Shown piece by piece: positions 9,005 to 17,935 of a stretch of 64,000 nt of DNA (positions are counted from its first letter, which is position 1; each line of letters opens with the position of its first letter). The stretch spans positions 477,011 to 541,010 of the forward strand of contig NZ_JAVAJF010000002.1 of NCBI RefSeq assembly GCF_030718085.1, written 5' to 3'. The notes below the pieces were generated by a model. The model was not told the DNA's origin, did not search any database, and saw only the letters and a list, made by a program, of their open reading frames with translations. The position numbers were made by a program, and so were the translations under genes. Source of the DNA: Marinobacter sp. MDS2. Its GTDB lineage: Bacteria; Pseudomonadota; Gammaproteobacteria; Pseudomonadales; Oleiphilaceae.

Positions 9005-9652
9005 TTAAGTGGAGCGAGGTAGCTGCAGTAATGCTTTTATGTCGTCAGGGCTCTGTTCTTTGCCGCCATAGTGCAGTGCTGCGTGGCAGTTCGGGCATAC
9101 CGGGATCAGGTCATTAATGGGATCTACTTCATACTGCTCGCCGATTTTCGAGATCGGGACAATATGATGGACGTGTATGAAGCCTTGAAAGTCCGCTCCA
9201 TAGGTTTGCGCAAAATCGAAGCCGCAGATCAGACAAGCCGAGCCGTGGTGTTCGATACAAGCGGCCCTGGCTGCAGGGCTTCGTTCATAACGGTTTACAG
9301 TAACGGACCTCCGAGCGCCCTCCCAGACTGAATCGGGAACTTCTTCCGGTATCGAAGCCGTTTGTTCATCCAGCGCTAGGGCGACCACAGTGAACCCGAG
9401 CTCTTCGAGTTTTGGGACAACGGTGGCAAGACCACCGGAAAACTGCTTAGACGACAATGGCGTGCCAAATTGATAGCCGTGTGCGGCACCAACAATGGCT
9501 TTGGAGTCGTAGCTTCTCCCGCCATGAATAAGTGCAAAGGTGCGGGCTTTGCCAAAACCGTAACGCTTTAGAAACACCTCTTGTCCCAGCTGGTCGTACT
9601 CGGCTATCGCCTCCAGGACGGCCTTGGGATCATTTAGGTCTTTCAAACTCAT
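9005..9652 (-). CDS. HNH endonuclease, ScoMcrA/McrA-like
   Basis: About 215 residues. The N-terminal 90 residues (MSLKDLNDPKAVLEAIAEYD, then GRSYDSKAIVGAAHGYQFG) match the head domain common in McrA-like enzymes. The C-terminus is an HNH nuclease with HVHHIVPISKIG, DLIPVCPNCHAALH and a CLICGF zinc knuckle. McrA-type HNH enzymes cut methylated or phosphorothioated DNA. The open frame continues 41 codons upstream (to 9775), but MSLKDL is the usual start. With the next gene, same strand, about 290 bp upstream, it may form a modification-dependent restriction pair. Confidence 0.8.
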   Translation of the reverse strand: MSLKDLNDPKAVLEAIAEYDQLGQEVFLKRYGFGKARTFALIHGGRSYDSKAIVGAAHGYQFGTPLSSKQFSGGLATVVPKLEELGFTVVALALDEQTASIPEEVPDSVWEGARRSVTVNRYERSPAARAACIEHHGSACLICGFDFAQTYGADFQGFIHVHHIVPISKIGEQYEVDPINDLIPVCPNCHAALHYGGKEQSPDDIKALLQLPRST

Positions 9653-9941
9653 GGGACGAATCCTTTCAATTAGACGTTCACCGAAATACACCATGCCATG
9701 ATAACGCGTGACTGTGCAGACAAGTTTATTTCCTTCGATCGTCAGTAATCCACCGTCGAATCCAGTCCAAAGCACCTTCTGATGGCTGAATTACGCACAC
9801 CGCGAACCTCTCCAAGCACCACGTCTTGTTCTGATACTCAAGCGATCTGGTTAAACGCTCTGGGTGGACCATTCGGATTAAACGTAGACTGGAGACAGGT
9901 AACGTAATACCCTGCCTCCATTTCATCTTGCTGTAGCTGAG

Positions 9942-10868
9942 CTATCCTAGCTGTGTTAAGTCTTCAATAAACTCATCGCGGCTAGGATAGATGACTCCAA
10001 CGTTGCAGTGTCTTAGATAATCTAATAAATCTTTGCGTGGCATTTCTGGAACTAATACTGCTTTTCTTGGCCTTGACTCAATGAAACGCTCATAGTCCAT
10101 TAACTGACCAACAGCACTTCGTAGATACTCTCTTGCTGTGGAGCCTTTTGCTTCTATTAGAAGGTTGTCAGAATGGTCAAATATATCAGTAAATAGAGGT
10201 TTTTCCTCGCCTTTTGGTTTTATTTTGAGGCGTTCAAGAATGATTCCATTCTCCTTCTTCCATTTTACGTATTCTGTTACTAATGAAGACTCCCTTCTTT
10301 CTGCAGTAACCTCACCTTTGGCCGGAGTGTAGTAAGCCCTTTCAGTGTGGTTGTTTTCGATAGGCACGGTATCAGTCGTAGTTTCATCCGGTATGATCGG
10401 TAGGCCTTTGGAGTATTCTGGGGTCCTGTTCAGAGGCTTTAACCGAAACTTGATAACCTTTCTTAAGGCGCCTGTCCCTTTTTTGCCGTCCGGTCCATCC
10501 GTTTCGTAATAGTCGACGAGCTTAAACTGTCCCTCATAAGACACGGGTTTTCCTTTTGATGTGCCTAGAAATAGATGCAGTTCCTTGCCAAGCCTTTCGT
10601 GCTCGAGGATCGCCTTGTTACCCCTCTGAAATATTTGGTCGCCGTCTTGACCTTCACCGCAATAGTGGAAGTAGCCATCCTGAAACCAACCGTCGTAGTA
10701 GCCATACTGTTCGCCAGCGGTTGGCGTGCTAAACAGCATTACGATTTTTTCGACAGATGAAGGGCTAATACCGCTTCGGATTTGTCCCCCGATTGCTTCG
10801 TGGAGGTCGCTACGCTTGATTGTGCTACCGACTTTCAGATCTGGGAAGTGTTTTTCTAAGATATTCAT
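9942..10868 (-). CDS. SRA-like domain restriction endonuclease (type IV-like)
   Basis: 308 residues. The N-terminal half carries YYDGWFQDGYFHYCGEGQ and GDQIFQRGNKAI, the pattern of the ScoMcrA-like SRA domain that reads modified bases. The C-terminal half ends in a PD-(D/E)xK-like nuclease: FTDIFDHSDNLLIEAKGSTA with Asp, then Glu-x-Lys, and a following QLMDYER helix. It is therefore likely to cut DNA carrying modified cytosines. It lies upstream of the HNH gene on the same strand. The AT content is higher than that of the umu operon, consistent with separate acquisition. Substrate specificity is unknown. Confidence 0.75.
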   Translation of the reverse strand: MNILEKHFPDLKVGSTIKRSDLHEAIGGQIRSGISPSSVEKIVMLFSTPTAGEQYGYYDGWFQDGYFHYCGEGQDGDQIFQRGNKAILEHERLGKELHLFLGTSKGKPVSYEGQFKLVDYYETDGPDGKKGTGALRKVIKFRLKPLNRTPEYSKGLPIIPDETTTDTVPIENNHTERAYYTPAKGEVTAERRESSLVTEYVKWKKENGIILERLKIKPKGEEKPLFTDIFDHSDNLLIEAKGSTAREYLRSAVGQLMDYERFIESRPRKAVLVPEMPRKDLLDYLRHCNVGVIYPSRDEFIEDLTQLG

Positions 10869-11197
10869 AAATACTACCTCAAAATTACAATTAAAAGAGA
10901 CATCAAAAAATCACATCTTTTAGTATGGTGTTTTTCTTGAGGATTGCAAGCCTTGGTCTGATTTTGGTGAAATTTTCCAGGGGGTGATCGATATAGTGCT
11001 TTTGAGGGCCCTGTAAAACCTGTAGTTAGAACAGACAATTCGAGGGCCGAGAAGGGCAGTAGTGGTGCAGCCGTTGTTAAAGTGCCTTGAAACTCAAGGT
11101 AGTAACGGTGTCTACAGTTAGTTGACGTCCAGTAGCATCGGTAATTTTTTACAAGTTGATCGCCTCAATTTGTAGCTCACGCCGATTGATTCGTTGG
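10869..11197. other. Gene-free 330-bp spacer
   Basis: No open frame with coding character. It holds the AT-rich promoter side of the SRA-like nuclease gene and the downstream side of the WYL regulator. No clear terminator or known repeat was found. Confidence 0.5.
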
Positions 11198-12073
11198 TCA
11201 GAGAATCAGGTCTTTCAGCGTATGCCGATTGGCCAAAGCCAATTGATGAGCTTTCGGGTTAGCCCGGGTTTGTGCGGGCGTACCAATCTTTAGTGCAATG
11301 GCCATATACATTACTAGGGGCGAACGCACCCATATTCGTAGCGTATTGTCGGGCTCCATAGCGTAGTCATCAGCCACCAGTTGTTGTTGCTCCGGCTGCA
11401 GCGCGGGATTAGGTGTCAGTACCATCTCAACTTCTTTAAACCATTCAATATCATTGGACGGTTTCCCCAACTCCAGGCGTTCGCCTTCCAAATCGGGCAC
11501 ATCGACGAACCGGTGTAGCATGAAGTCCTTGAAAACCCGGTCTCGCTCGCAAAATGCCCGGACATGCCAGCGACCGTCGGCAAACACCAGTGTGTGAGGG
11601 GCAATCAGCCGCTCTTCGCCACAAGGGTTGGCGAAGGATCGATAACACACATTGATACGCTGGCCCTCACGAACTGCCTGCAAGATGACGCGAACGATCT
11701 CGGGATTAACGGGGCGAGTTAGGGATGGCAATCTGTCTATTGGGGCTCGCCCTGTTTGCAGGGCGTAGAAATAGTTGTTGTGTATGGATTCACTGTGCAG
11801 CAAATTCAGATACTCATGTACCTCACCGTGACTGAAACTGGGCCGAAACTGCGGTTCGAGGACGTAGCCCCTTGTCTGGCTGCAGTGACGGATATTATCT
11901 GGTACCGCTCTTTGGTATGACTTGATGATTTCTGAAGCTTTGCTTCGGCCAATGGCAAACGCCACTTTAAGATGGTTAGTCGTGAGACGCCCTTCCCAAA
12001 GGGCAACAACTTCGATCAGGTGGAACTGAGCAACGCGCTCCCAGGTAAGTGCTGTGTCGATGTTTGCATCCAT
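11198..12073 (-). CDS. BrxR/CapW-like WYL-domain regulator
   Basis: About 291 residues: an N-terminal winged helix-turn-helix (FHLIEVVALWEGRLTTNHL, then GRSKASEIIKSYQRAVP), a WYL sensor domain (QRINVCYRSFA, APHTLVFADGRWHVRAFCE, FKDFMLHRF) and a C-terminal WCX region. This is the arrangement of BrxR and CapW, repressors of BREX and CBASS defence operons. The frame is open to 12151, but starting at MDANIDTALTWERV (12073) matches the family and leaves a perfect dyad (12103-12119) upstream instead of inside the gene. It is divergent from the Argonaute gene and most likely represses it. Confidence 0.83.
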   Translation of the reverse strand: MDANIDTALTWERVAQFHLIEVVALWEGRLTTNHLKVAFAIGRSKASEIIKSYQRAVPDNIRHCSQTRGYVLEPQFRPSFSHGEVHEYLNLLHSESIHNNYFYALQTGRAPIDRLPSLTRPVNPEIVRVILQAVREGQRINVCYRSFANPCGEERLIAPHTLVFADGRWHVRAFCERDRVFKDFMLHRFVDVPDLEGERLELGKPSNDIEWFKEVEMVLTPNPALQPEQQQLVADDYAMEPDNTLRIWVRSPLVMYMAIALKIGTPAQTRANPKAHQLALANRHTLKDLIL

Positions 12074-12102
12074 ATAAACACACGGGTCTGCTTGAAATTT
12101 GG

Positions 12103-12119
12103 ACAGATTGTAAATCTGT
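12103..12119. promoter_or_regulatory. Dyad operator between WYL regulator and Argonaute
   Basis: ACAGATT-GTA-AATCTGT, a perfect 7-bp inverted repeat with a 3-bp spacer, lies 30 bp upstream of the regulator start and about 70 bp upstream of the Argonaute start. Position between divergent genes suggests autoregulation and control of the Argonaute by the BrxR/CapW-like protein. Confidence 0.65.
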
Positions 12120-12190
12120 TCAGTATCGCATGATCGGCAGCGCTTCGGCATCCTCAGGACGACTAGTTAATTCGAAAGGGATGCACTGAT

Positions 12191-14443
12191 ATGGCGTTAG
12201 CTCAGGAACAGGTCGGCCTTTTGGCGATGGGGCTTGATTGCGACCTGAACAAGGTCTCTGTTCACCGTTATCGCGTGATCGTTGAGTCAGGTCTCAATGA
12301 AAACGAATCTCAGGCTCAGCAGAGTCGAAAAGCGGCCAGGCTCACATCAATCAAGAACAACTGGCAACCCGTAACCGATGCGGGTCTCTTTCTGGTTGTT
12401 ACCCTGCAACCCCTAGAAATACTCAACATCGAAATCTATGGATTTAAATGCACTCTTGAGCCTGAAGGAGAAGGGGTACTCGAGGCAGCTAAAGAAGGGG
12501 AAAGGGCTGCGATTGAAAGGTTACTGAACCAGGATCTTTATCGCGCCGCCTTGAGTCTGGCAAAGGATCGAAACCCCTCTCATGGGCGAGCCCTGAAGGC
12601 ATCTCGGAATAGCTCTGGCTGGGTTGAGCTTGAAGAAACTAATCCATCAGACAGAGTCAGCACAAAGGCTGCTTATCTGGATTTGTTCAAAACTCTGCGA
12701 CTGATACCGGAACTTCTACCGTGCGGAAAGGTTATTCTTGGACTTACGCTTCGCCACAAAATATGCGCCCGGGATGGCATTACTGTCGACTGGGTGATCA
12801 ACAAACGTCCGGAATGGCTCACGGCTATCAAGCGTGTACGTCACCGTTACACTGACCATGGTAGACCGCGGGGTGTGGCCCATTTTCATGGAGTGGCGAA
12901 TGATAAAACTGTTAATTCAGCGGTGCCTGGTATGCCGCATACCCTTTATAGCTACCATGAAGAAAAGGGCCATATCCCCCCAGGGCAAGCTCAAAGTGTC
13001 CGGGCCAGCCATGTAGTTAAAGTGAGCTACGGGCGCAAGGACAGATTTGATCACCTGGGCGCGCTGCTGGAACCCATGTTTGACTTTGAAACCCTCCAGA
13101 AGATTGATAGCCCATTGCTCAATAGGATGGCCAGGGATCTAAAGTGGCCGATCATTGATCGACTGCAAGCCAGCGCCGGGATGGTAAAGGGCCTGAGGTT
13201 GCCGGGATTTGGGACAAAGGTTGTGCCGGTTACATCGCTGGAGAATGCTGCGGATAATATCTGTCCGCCATTCAGTTTGACCTTTCACAATGGCCGTACC
13301 AGCGACACTGAAAAAGCAGTATTAGCCCTAGGCGCTTTCCGCGGCATGACCCGTTCTCAGGTTGTTTGCCTAGCGGTCGGTACCAGCGTTACGTCAGATG
13401 TATTGAGTAGACACTTCTATAAGTTGCGAGAATCCTGCCAAAGATTGTCAGCCGGTCCATTACCTAAGTGGCTAGGTATGACCACACCTAAGCCACTGAA
13501 GGATGCCCAGGAGTTGGATAAACGACTGGCTGATACCCCGCCTGAGAATACGCTGTTAGTGGTTGCCATTGACAGGTCCGTTGACAAGGCGACGATCAGA
13601 GATGTGGCGTTTCGTCATAAGTTGGCCTGCCAATTCATGCTCACGGATCATAACCCAAAGACATACCAAAACAGCTATTACAACAACCTGGCGGCCGGAG
13701 TGTTCAGTAAAGGAGGTGGTTTGATTTGTGGCCTGGGTGAGATGCCGGGTGAGGTGGATCTGTTCATCGGTCTGGACATGGGTGGAGTATCGCAGCGAGC
13801 ACCGGGCTCAGCTTTTTTGTTTACCTGCAACGGGGCGCAGCTTGGTTGGCAATTGGCCGATTTGCAAAGCGGCGAACGCCTTGAAGACGAAGCTCTGAAA
13901 AGCCTACTGCATAAAAGCATTCAAGAGTATCGCCACCACCATAATGGAGAACCGCCACGCAAGATTACCATTCACCGCGATGGCCGATTTTTTGAGAGCC
14001 TGGAGGTCATAAGGGATATTGAGCAACAGTATGACATCAATATCAATGTGCTTGAGGTGATTAAAAGCGGTGCCCCGATCCTGTTCCGAAAATATCAGCA
14101 TTCCGGGCAGAGAAAGTACCGAAATCCCGAAGTGGGGGACGTCTATCGCTATGTCGGTCTCGACGAGCTCATTCTGGCCACCTATAGCGGTCAGGAGCTA
14201 GGCGTCTGGGGCGAAAAAGTCAGTGTGAGGCCACTTCGCTTGCGAAAACGCTACGGTAAACAATCGTTGGATATCATGGCTCAACAGGTTCTGCTTTTGA
14301 GTCGCATTCATGGTGCATCTCTGTATCGCCACCCAAGGTTACCAGTGACCACGCATCATGCGGATCGCTTTGCGACTCTGAGGCAATCGTGCAGCCTTGA
14401 CGCACTTTCTCATATGGACAGAGCCTGTCCGGTATATTTGTAG
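12191..14443 (+). CDS. Long prokaryotic Argonaute with PIWI catalytic tetrad
   Basis: A 750-residue protein of long-pAgo size (N, PAZ, MID, PIWI order expected). The PIWI domain shows the DEDX arrangement: Asp529 in FIGLDMGG, Glu562 in LQSGERLEDE, Asp597 in ITIHRDGRF and Asp725 in TTHHADRFATL. The spacings of 33, 35 and 128 residues are close to those of Thermus Argonaute, so guide-directed cleavage is plausible. Residues about 480-510 would form the MID guide 5'-end pocket. It probably uses small nucleic-acid guides against plasmid or phage DNA. No dedicated partner nuclease or helicase is fused or overlapping. ATG 12191 follows an AAAGGG ribosome site. Confidence 0.82.
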   Translation: MALAQEQVGLLAMGLDCDLNKVSVHRYRVIVESGLNENESQAQQSRKAARLTSIKNNWQPVTDAGLFLVVTLQPLEILNIEIYGFKCTLEPEGEGVLEAAKEGERAAIERLLNQDLYRAALSLAKDRNPSHGRALKASRNSSGWVELEETNPSDRVSTKAAYLDLFKTLRLIPELLPCGKVILGLTLRHKICARDGITVDWVINKRPEWLTAIKRVRHRYTDHGRPRGVAHFHGVANDKTVNSAVPGMPHTLYSYHEEKGHIPPGQAQSVRASHVVKVSYGRKDRFDHLGALLEPMFDFETLQKIDSPLLNRMARDLKWPIIDRLQASAGMVKGLRLPGFGTKVVPVTSLENAADNICPPFSLTFHNGRTSDTEKAVLALGAFRGMTRSQVVCLAVGTSVTSDVLSRHFYKLRESCQRLSAGPLPKWLGMTTPKPLKDAQELDKRLADTPPENTLLVVAIDRSVDKATIRDVAFRHKLACQFMLTDHNPKTYQNSYYNNLAAGVFSKGGGLICGLGEMPGEVDLFIGLDMGGVSQRAPGSAFLFTCNGAQLGWQLADLQSGERLEDEALKSLLHKSIQEYRHHHNGEPPRKITIHRDGRFFESLEVIRDIEQQYDININVLEVIKSGAPILFRKYQHSGQRKYRNPEVGDVYRYVGLDELILATYSGQELGVWGEKVSVRPLRLRKRYGKQSLDIMAQQVLLLSRIHGASLYRHPRLPVTTHHADRFATLRQSCSLDALSHMDRACPVYL

Positions 14444-14557
14444 ATATAGGTCGATCCAAGGTTGGGGCAGCGCAATCCAGCGATACGACAGTGTGGGTGG
14501 CCTAAGCCGTAAAGATTTGACTACACTGCCCCAGACAGGCCAGCCAAGGATGCAGCT

Positions 14558-15226
14558 ATGTGCGGACGGTACAACGTAAGCGACTCTCCGGAAGTCCAAA
14601 CGCTGATGGAACAACTGGGGCTGTCTGGCATTGCACCCAGGCCTCAACACAATGTACCACCAGGCGGAATCGGTGAGTTTGTCATAGAAGCGGCGGATGA
14701 CCGGTACCTGCTACAAGGGATCTGGTCGCTATTAATTGAGCCGAACCCGAACGGCTATGGTTTCCGGCCCAACCCGAAATTTCACACCTTCAATGCCCGC
14801 AGCGATCGGCTGACCAGCAGTCCGTTATGGAAAAAGGTGTATGCGACCAAGCGTTGCATTATTCCAGTCAGCGCATTTCACGAATGGAAAGGTAAGCAGG
14901 TTTACAACATTCACCCGCAGAATGAGGCCACGGCACTGGCGGGGCTCTGGCAATCCTGGCATTTCGGGGACGAGCAGGTGAATTCCTTCACCGTCATCAC
15001 ACTGCCGCCTCACCCGAGGTTCAGCCATATCCACCCGAAAAGCATTCCACTGATGCTCCGGCCAGAAGAGTTTGATTTGTGGCTGGATCCTGAGTTTCAC
15101 GAGACGGATGCCTTTCGGGGGCTGATGCGAGCGCATATTTCTGCACCGCTGGTGTGCGAGCCGGTGCGGAGTACTCATGACTTGAAGCCGGTAGGCGATA
15201 AGGAGGTTATCACTGCCGATGGTTAG
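14558..15226 (+). CDS. SRAP-domain protein (YedK/HMCES-like)
   Basis: 222 residues. The protein begins MCGRYN, giving the Cys2 that forms a covalent thiazolidine link to abasic sites in single-stranded DNA. Family motifs FNARSDRL, IIPVSAFHEWKG (catalytic Glu) and HPKSIPLML (His) are present. Some positions differ from E. coli YedK (GFYEW is AFHEW here), so it is a divergent member. The start is fixed by Cys2 and an AAGGA ribosome site. It follows the Argonaute gene by 115 bp; whether it is co-transcribed is unclear, and no LexA box was seen. Confidence 0.88.
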   Translation: MCGRYNVSDSPEVQTLMEQLGLSGIAPRPQHNVPPGGIGEFVIEAADDRYLLQGIWSLLIEPNPNGYGFRPNPKFHTFNARSDRLTSSPLWKKVYATKRCIIPVSAFHEWKGKQVYNIHPQNEATALAGLWQSWHFGDEQVNSFTVITLPPHPRFSHIHPKSIPLMLRPEEFDLWLDPEFHETDAFRGLMRAHISAPLVCEPVRSTHDLKPVGDKEVITADG

Positions 15227-15232
15227 GTGTTT

Positions 15233-15415
15233 TTAGCGAACCCACCAGGAAATAAAAAACACCGGCGCAACCACCAGAATCGGAATCTTTAACCACACCG
15301 GGAAGGCTTCCCATTCCTCCCAACCGACACCGTGGTCATTGAAATAGCTGATGCACAGCATCGACACCACAACCCAGAGCACCGCACCCAACGCAGCTAA
15401 AATCAGAATCATCAC
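15233..15415 (-). CDS. Small membrane protein, two transmembrane segments
   Basis: 60 residues with two hydrophobic helices (LILAALGAVLWVVVSMLCI and WLKIPILVVAPVFFISWWV) joined by an acidic, Trp-rich loop. Its start overlaps the stop of the next gene upstream (15412-15837) by 4 bp, so the two form an operon behind the 15877 palindrome. No family recognised. Confidence 0.55.
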   Translation of the reverse strand: MMILILAALGAVLWVVVSMLCISYFNDHGVGWEEWEAFPVWLKIPILVVAPVFFISWWVR

Positions 15416-15837
15416 GCACCTCGCTGGATGTTAAAGACAAACGTCATCGCATTGGCTTTGCTGATGGTTAGCACGTGAATGCTGGCGGCATCTTCGTGCA
15501 TCTCCAGATTGAGCAACTCCAGCACAGAATTCGAATAGCGAAGCTCCTCAAACCATCGAGCATAGAAATGCTGAACGGCTGCGGAAAGATCCTCTGACTG
15601 GGTGATGAGCTCGCAGCGCAATAGGGCATCGGGGCAATCGGGCTGCTCGCGAATGAATGATTGCTCGCTGAACACAGGGTCGTTGTGGATCAGGGCATTA
15701 AAGATGTCGTGCTGGAACCCCAGCATGGTGGAGTCGAAATCGTAGGTTTTTGGGGTAAACCCATGTTCTAGCAGGAGGGCGGCAAATTTGTGTTTGTTCA
15801 GGGCAGGGTTCCTTGTGTCGTTGGCAGAGTTGGCCAT
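15412..15837 (-). CDS. Unknown cytoplasmic protein, first gene of a two-gene operon
   Basis: About 141 residues starting MANSANDTRNPALN (an upstream start at 15870 would run close to the operator). The product is acidic with no clear motif and no membrane segment. It is divergent from the WYL regulator gene at 15932, and the shared 95-bp gap holds one of the four palindromes. It was likely controlled by that regulator together with the small membrane protein that follows. Confidence 0.6.
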   Translation of the reverse strand: MANSANDTRNPALNKHKFAALLLEHGFTPKTYDFDSTMLGFQHDIFNALIHNDPVFSEQSFIREQPDCPDALLRCELITQSEDLSAAVQHFYARWFEELRYSNSVLELLNLEMHEDAASIHVLTISKANAMTFVFNIQRGA

Positions 15838-15876
15838 TGGCTTTACTTGACCAGCACAAGAATCTAGCATGACGTA

Positions 15877-15893
15877 GCGTCAGAATGTGTCGC
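15877..15893. promoter_or_regulatory. Palindromic operator, copy 1 of 4
   Basis: GCGTCA-GAATG-TGTCGC, one mismatch from GCGACA-N5-TGTCGC. It is centred between the divergent starts at 15837 and 15932, about 40 bp from each. Confidence 0.75.
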
Positions 15894-15931
15894 TTAAGCT
15901 GTCGACTTCGAGAAAAGACAAAGATCCCGCC

Positions 15932-16939
15932 ATGTCCAGCACTGCCGTTCGCTACCTCACCATGCTCCGGATGGTGCCCCGGTACCCAAGATCCATCACC
16001 ACCACCGAACTGGCGAGCCGCCTGGAAGAGCAGGGCTTTTCGGTAACCATGCGCTCGATCCAGCGGGATCTGGAAAAGCTGAGTGCAGATTTCCCTTTGT
16101 TGGTTGATGAAAACTCCCGGCCTTACCGCTGGTCGTTTGATCGCAATGCGACCATGGACATCATACCGGCGCTGGATCTGCCGGCAGCACTCACGTTTGA
16201 GCTGGCGAAGGCCTACCTCTCACCAATGCTGCCCCCAAGGGCGCTGTCCCACTTAAAGCCTCACTTCGATGAAGCCCACCGCACGCTGTTGCGTGAAAAG
16301 AACCCCCTGGGCCAATGGCCAGACCGGGTCAGGGTGATCAATCGGGGGTTAGGAGGTGCGCGCCCGCCTGTTGATGTCGATGTTCTGGAAGCGGTCACCG
16401 AAGCCTTGCTCCGGGAATACCAGTGCAAACTTACGTATCAGGCTCGCAGCTGGCCGGAGCCGGAAGAGATTGTGGTGCATCCATTCGGGCTTATCTTCCG
16501 GGACCCGAACGTGTACCTGATTGGTACCATCGAAGGCAGGGAAGGGGTTCGCCAGCTGGTGTTGCACAGGGCCACGGCCGGTGAGGTAGTGGAAGAGCTC
16601 ATCGAGCGCCCGGAAGATTTTGATCTGGATTTGTACATCCACTCCGGCGCCATGGGTATTCTGAAATCCGATGAGCCGGTGTATCTGAAGTTACGCTGCG
16701 ACAAACCGGTGCTGAACCACCTGATCGAATCCCCACTGGGATTTGATCAGATCACCACCGAGATTGATGACCAGACCTTCGAAATGGCCGTCACCGTGGG
16801 CGACACCCAGGACTTGCGCTGGTGGCTTACCGCTCAGGCGGTGCATTGCGATATTCTGGAACCGGCTTGGTTGCGGGATGAGATTGAAGACACGCTCAAG
16901 CAGGGGCTGAAGCGGACGCGGCAGGCCAAGTCTTGTTAG
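15932..16939 (+). CDS. WYL-domain transcriptional regulator
   Basis: About 335 residues: N-terminal HTH (SSTAVRYLTMLRMVPRYP, TTELASRLEEQGFSVTMRSIQRDLEKLS), then the WYL sensor (QCKLTYQARSW, IVVHPFGLIFRDPNVYLIG, VLHRATAGEVVEE) and a WCX tail. WYL domains sense small ligands, often nucleotide-like or nucleic-acid signals. ATG 15932 is preferred over the earlier 15887 start because the latter would overlap the operator. The gene is convergent with the 5'-nucleotidase gene and their stops overlap by 4 bp. It is the best candidate to bind the four GCGACA-N5-TGTCGC sites. Confidence 0.88.
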   Translation: MSSTAVRYLTMLRMVPRYPRSITTTELASRLEEQGFSVTMRSIQRDLEKLSADFPLLVDENSRPYRWSFDRNATMDIIPALDLPAALTFELAKAYLSPMLPPRALSHLKPHFDEAHRTLLREKNPLGQWPDRVRVINRGLGGARPPVDVDVLEAVTEALLREYQCKLTYQARSWPEPEEIVVHPFGLIFRDPNVYLIGTIEGREGVRQLVLHRATAGEVVEELIERPEDFDLDLYIHSGAMGILKSDEPVYLKLRCDKPVLNHLIESPLGFDQITTEIDDQTFEMAVTVGDTQDLRWWLTAQAVHCDILEPAWLRDEIEDTLKQGLKRTRQAKSC

Positions 16940-17883
16940 CGACTATTCGTGTCGCTTTGAGCATGATTCGCCACCCCAAACGGAATATGTACCATCGGAA
17001 CATTCCCCGCATCCGACTGCAGATGGCTGCGCTGGTCATCAAAGAACATATGGGGCTTCAGCACATTCAAAATGCGGTCTTTCTTCATACCGCCCAGGAA
17101 AAACACCTCATTGGCATCCACGCCCCAGTGTTCCAGGGTGGTAATCACACGCTCGTGGGCAGGGGCGCTGCGGGCGGTGACGATGGCGGTGCGCAAGATG
17201 CGCTGGTAGTCCGGATCGGCTTTCTGGGCCTCATCTTCCAGTTGCTGCAGCAGTGACAGCTTTCTGAATAGGTTAGCCAGTGGGCCAGGGCTGTGGGGAA
17301 TGCGGGCCTTGGAGGTTTCGTGGGCATGGAATGCTTCCAGCTCACCACCTTTGTAAACCCGCTCTGACGCATCATCGGCAATCACCCCATCGAAGTCGAA
17401 AGCAATACGCAGCTCGAAATCGTCCTCGTCATCCACCACAGGGGACGGCAGCACCGTGCCTGCCGGGTATTTGTAGTCGATGGCTTTTAGAACATCCTGC
17501 TCATTGGACGACAGGAACAGCGACGCATTGAACGCCGGAATATAGGGGTAGGGTGACTTGCCCTCCAGAAACGCCGCCCGGGAGATATCCAGCCCATGGT
17601 ACTCAATCGACCGAAACACTCGTTTACCGGTGATTGAGGAGTTGCGGGACAGCAGTACCACTTCCACCGGCGAGGTCTCCGGAAACCGCTTGTTGATGTT
17701 CAGAAACCGCCGAACAAACGGAAACGCCACCCCCTTGTCCAGCGGGACCTCCAGATGCTCTTCCTGGTAATCCCGGTAGGCAATGGCACCCTGCTCCTGA
17801 AACACCCTGTCGGACTCAGACAGGTCAAACAGAGCGCTGGAAGCTACGGCGATAACGAGCTTTTCTTCTATGGGGTGGGGCAT
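16936..17883 (-). CDS. HAD-fold 5'-nucleotidase (NT5-type, PF06189-like)
   Basis: About 315 residues. The core motif IAFDFDGVIADDASE supplies the DxD nucleophile pair of HAD phosphatases. Further family blocks are EVVLLSRNSSITGKRVF in the N-terminal half, TARSAPAHERVI and the C-terminal FLGGMKKDRILNVLKP followed by FFDDQ. The family removes phosphate from (deoxy)nucleoside monophosphates. Start MPHPIEEK (17883) is preferred to the upstream 17919 start. An operator copy lies 53 bp upstream. Next to a WYL regulator and a SLOG protein, it suggests control of a nucleotide-type signal or pool. Confidence 0.85.
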   Translation of the reverse strand: MPHPIEEKLVIAVASSALFDLSESDRVFQEQGAIAYRDYQEEHLEVPLDKGVAFPFVRRFLNINKRFPETSPVEVVLLSRNSSITGKRVFRSIEYHGLDISRAAFLEGKSPYPYIPAFNASLFLSSNEQDVLKAIDYKYPAGTVLPSPVVDDEDDFELRIAFDFDGVIADDASERVYKGGELEAFHAHETSKARIPHSPGPLANLFRKLSLLQQLEDEAQKADPDYQRILRTAIVTARSAPAHERVITTLEHWGVDANEVFFLGGMKKDRILNVLKPHMFFDDQRSHLQSDAGNVPMVHIPFGVANHAQSDTNSR

Positions 17884-17935
17884 GGTGGTGTACTCTGGAA
17901 CTCGGTGATCAGTGACCAAACACTATCATCTGGCT

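Noticed and set aside
9653-9775. N-terminal extension of the McrA-like HNH protein
   Set aside because: Related proteins start at MSLKDL; the extra 41 residues show no family pattern.
16933-17256. 107-codon plus-strand frame opposite the 5'-nucleotidase gene
   Set aside because: Antisense shadow of the conserved HAD C-terminus.
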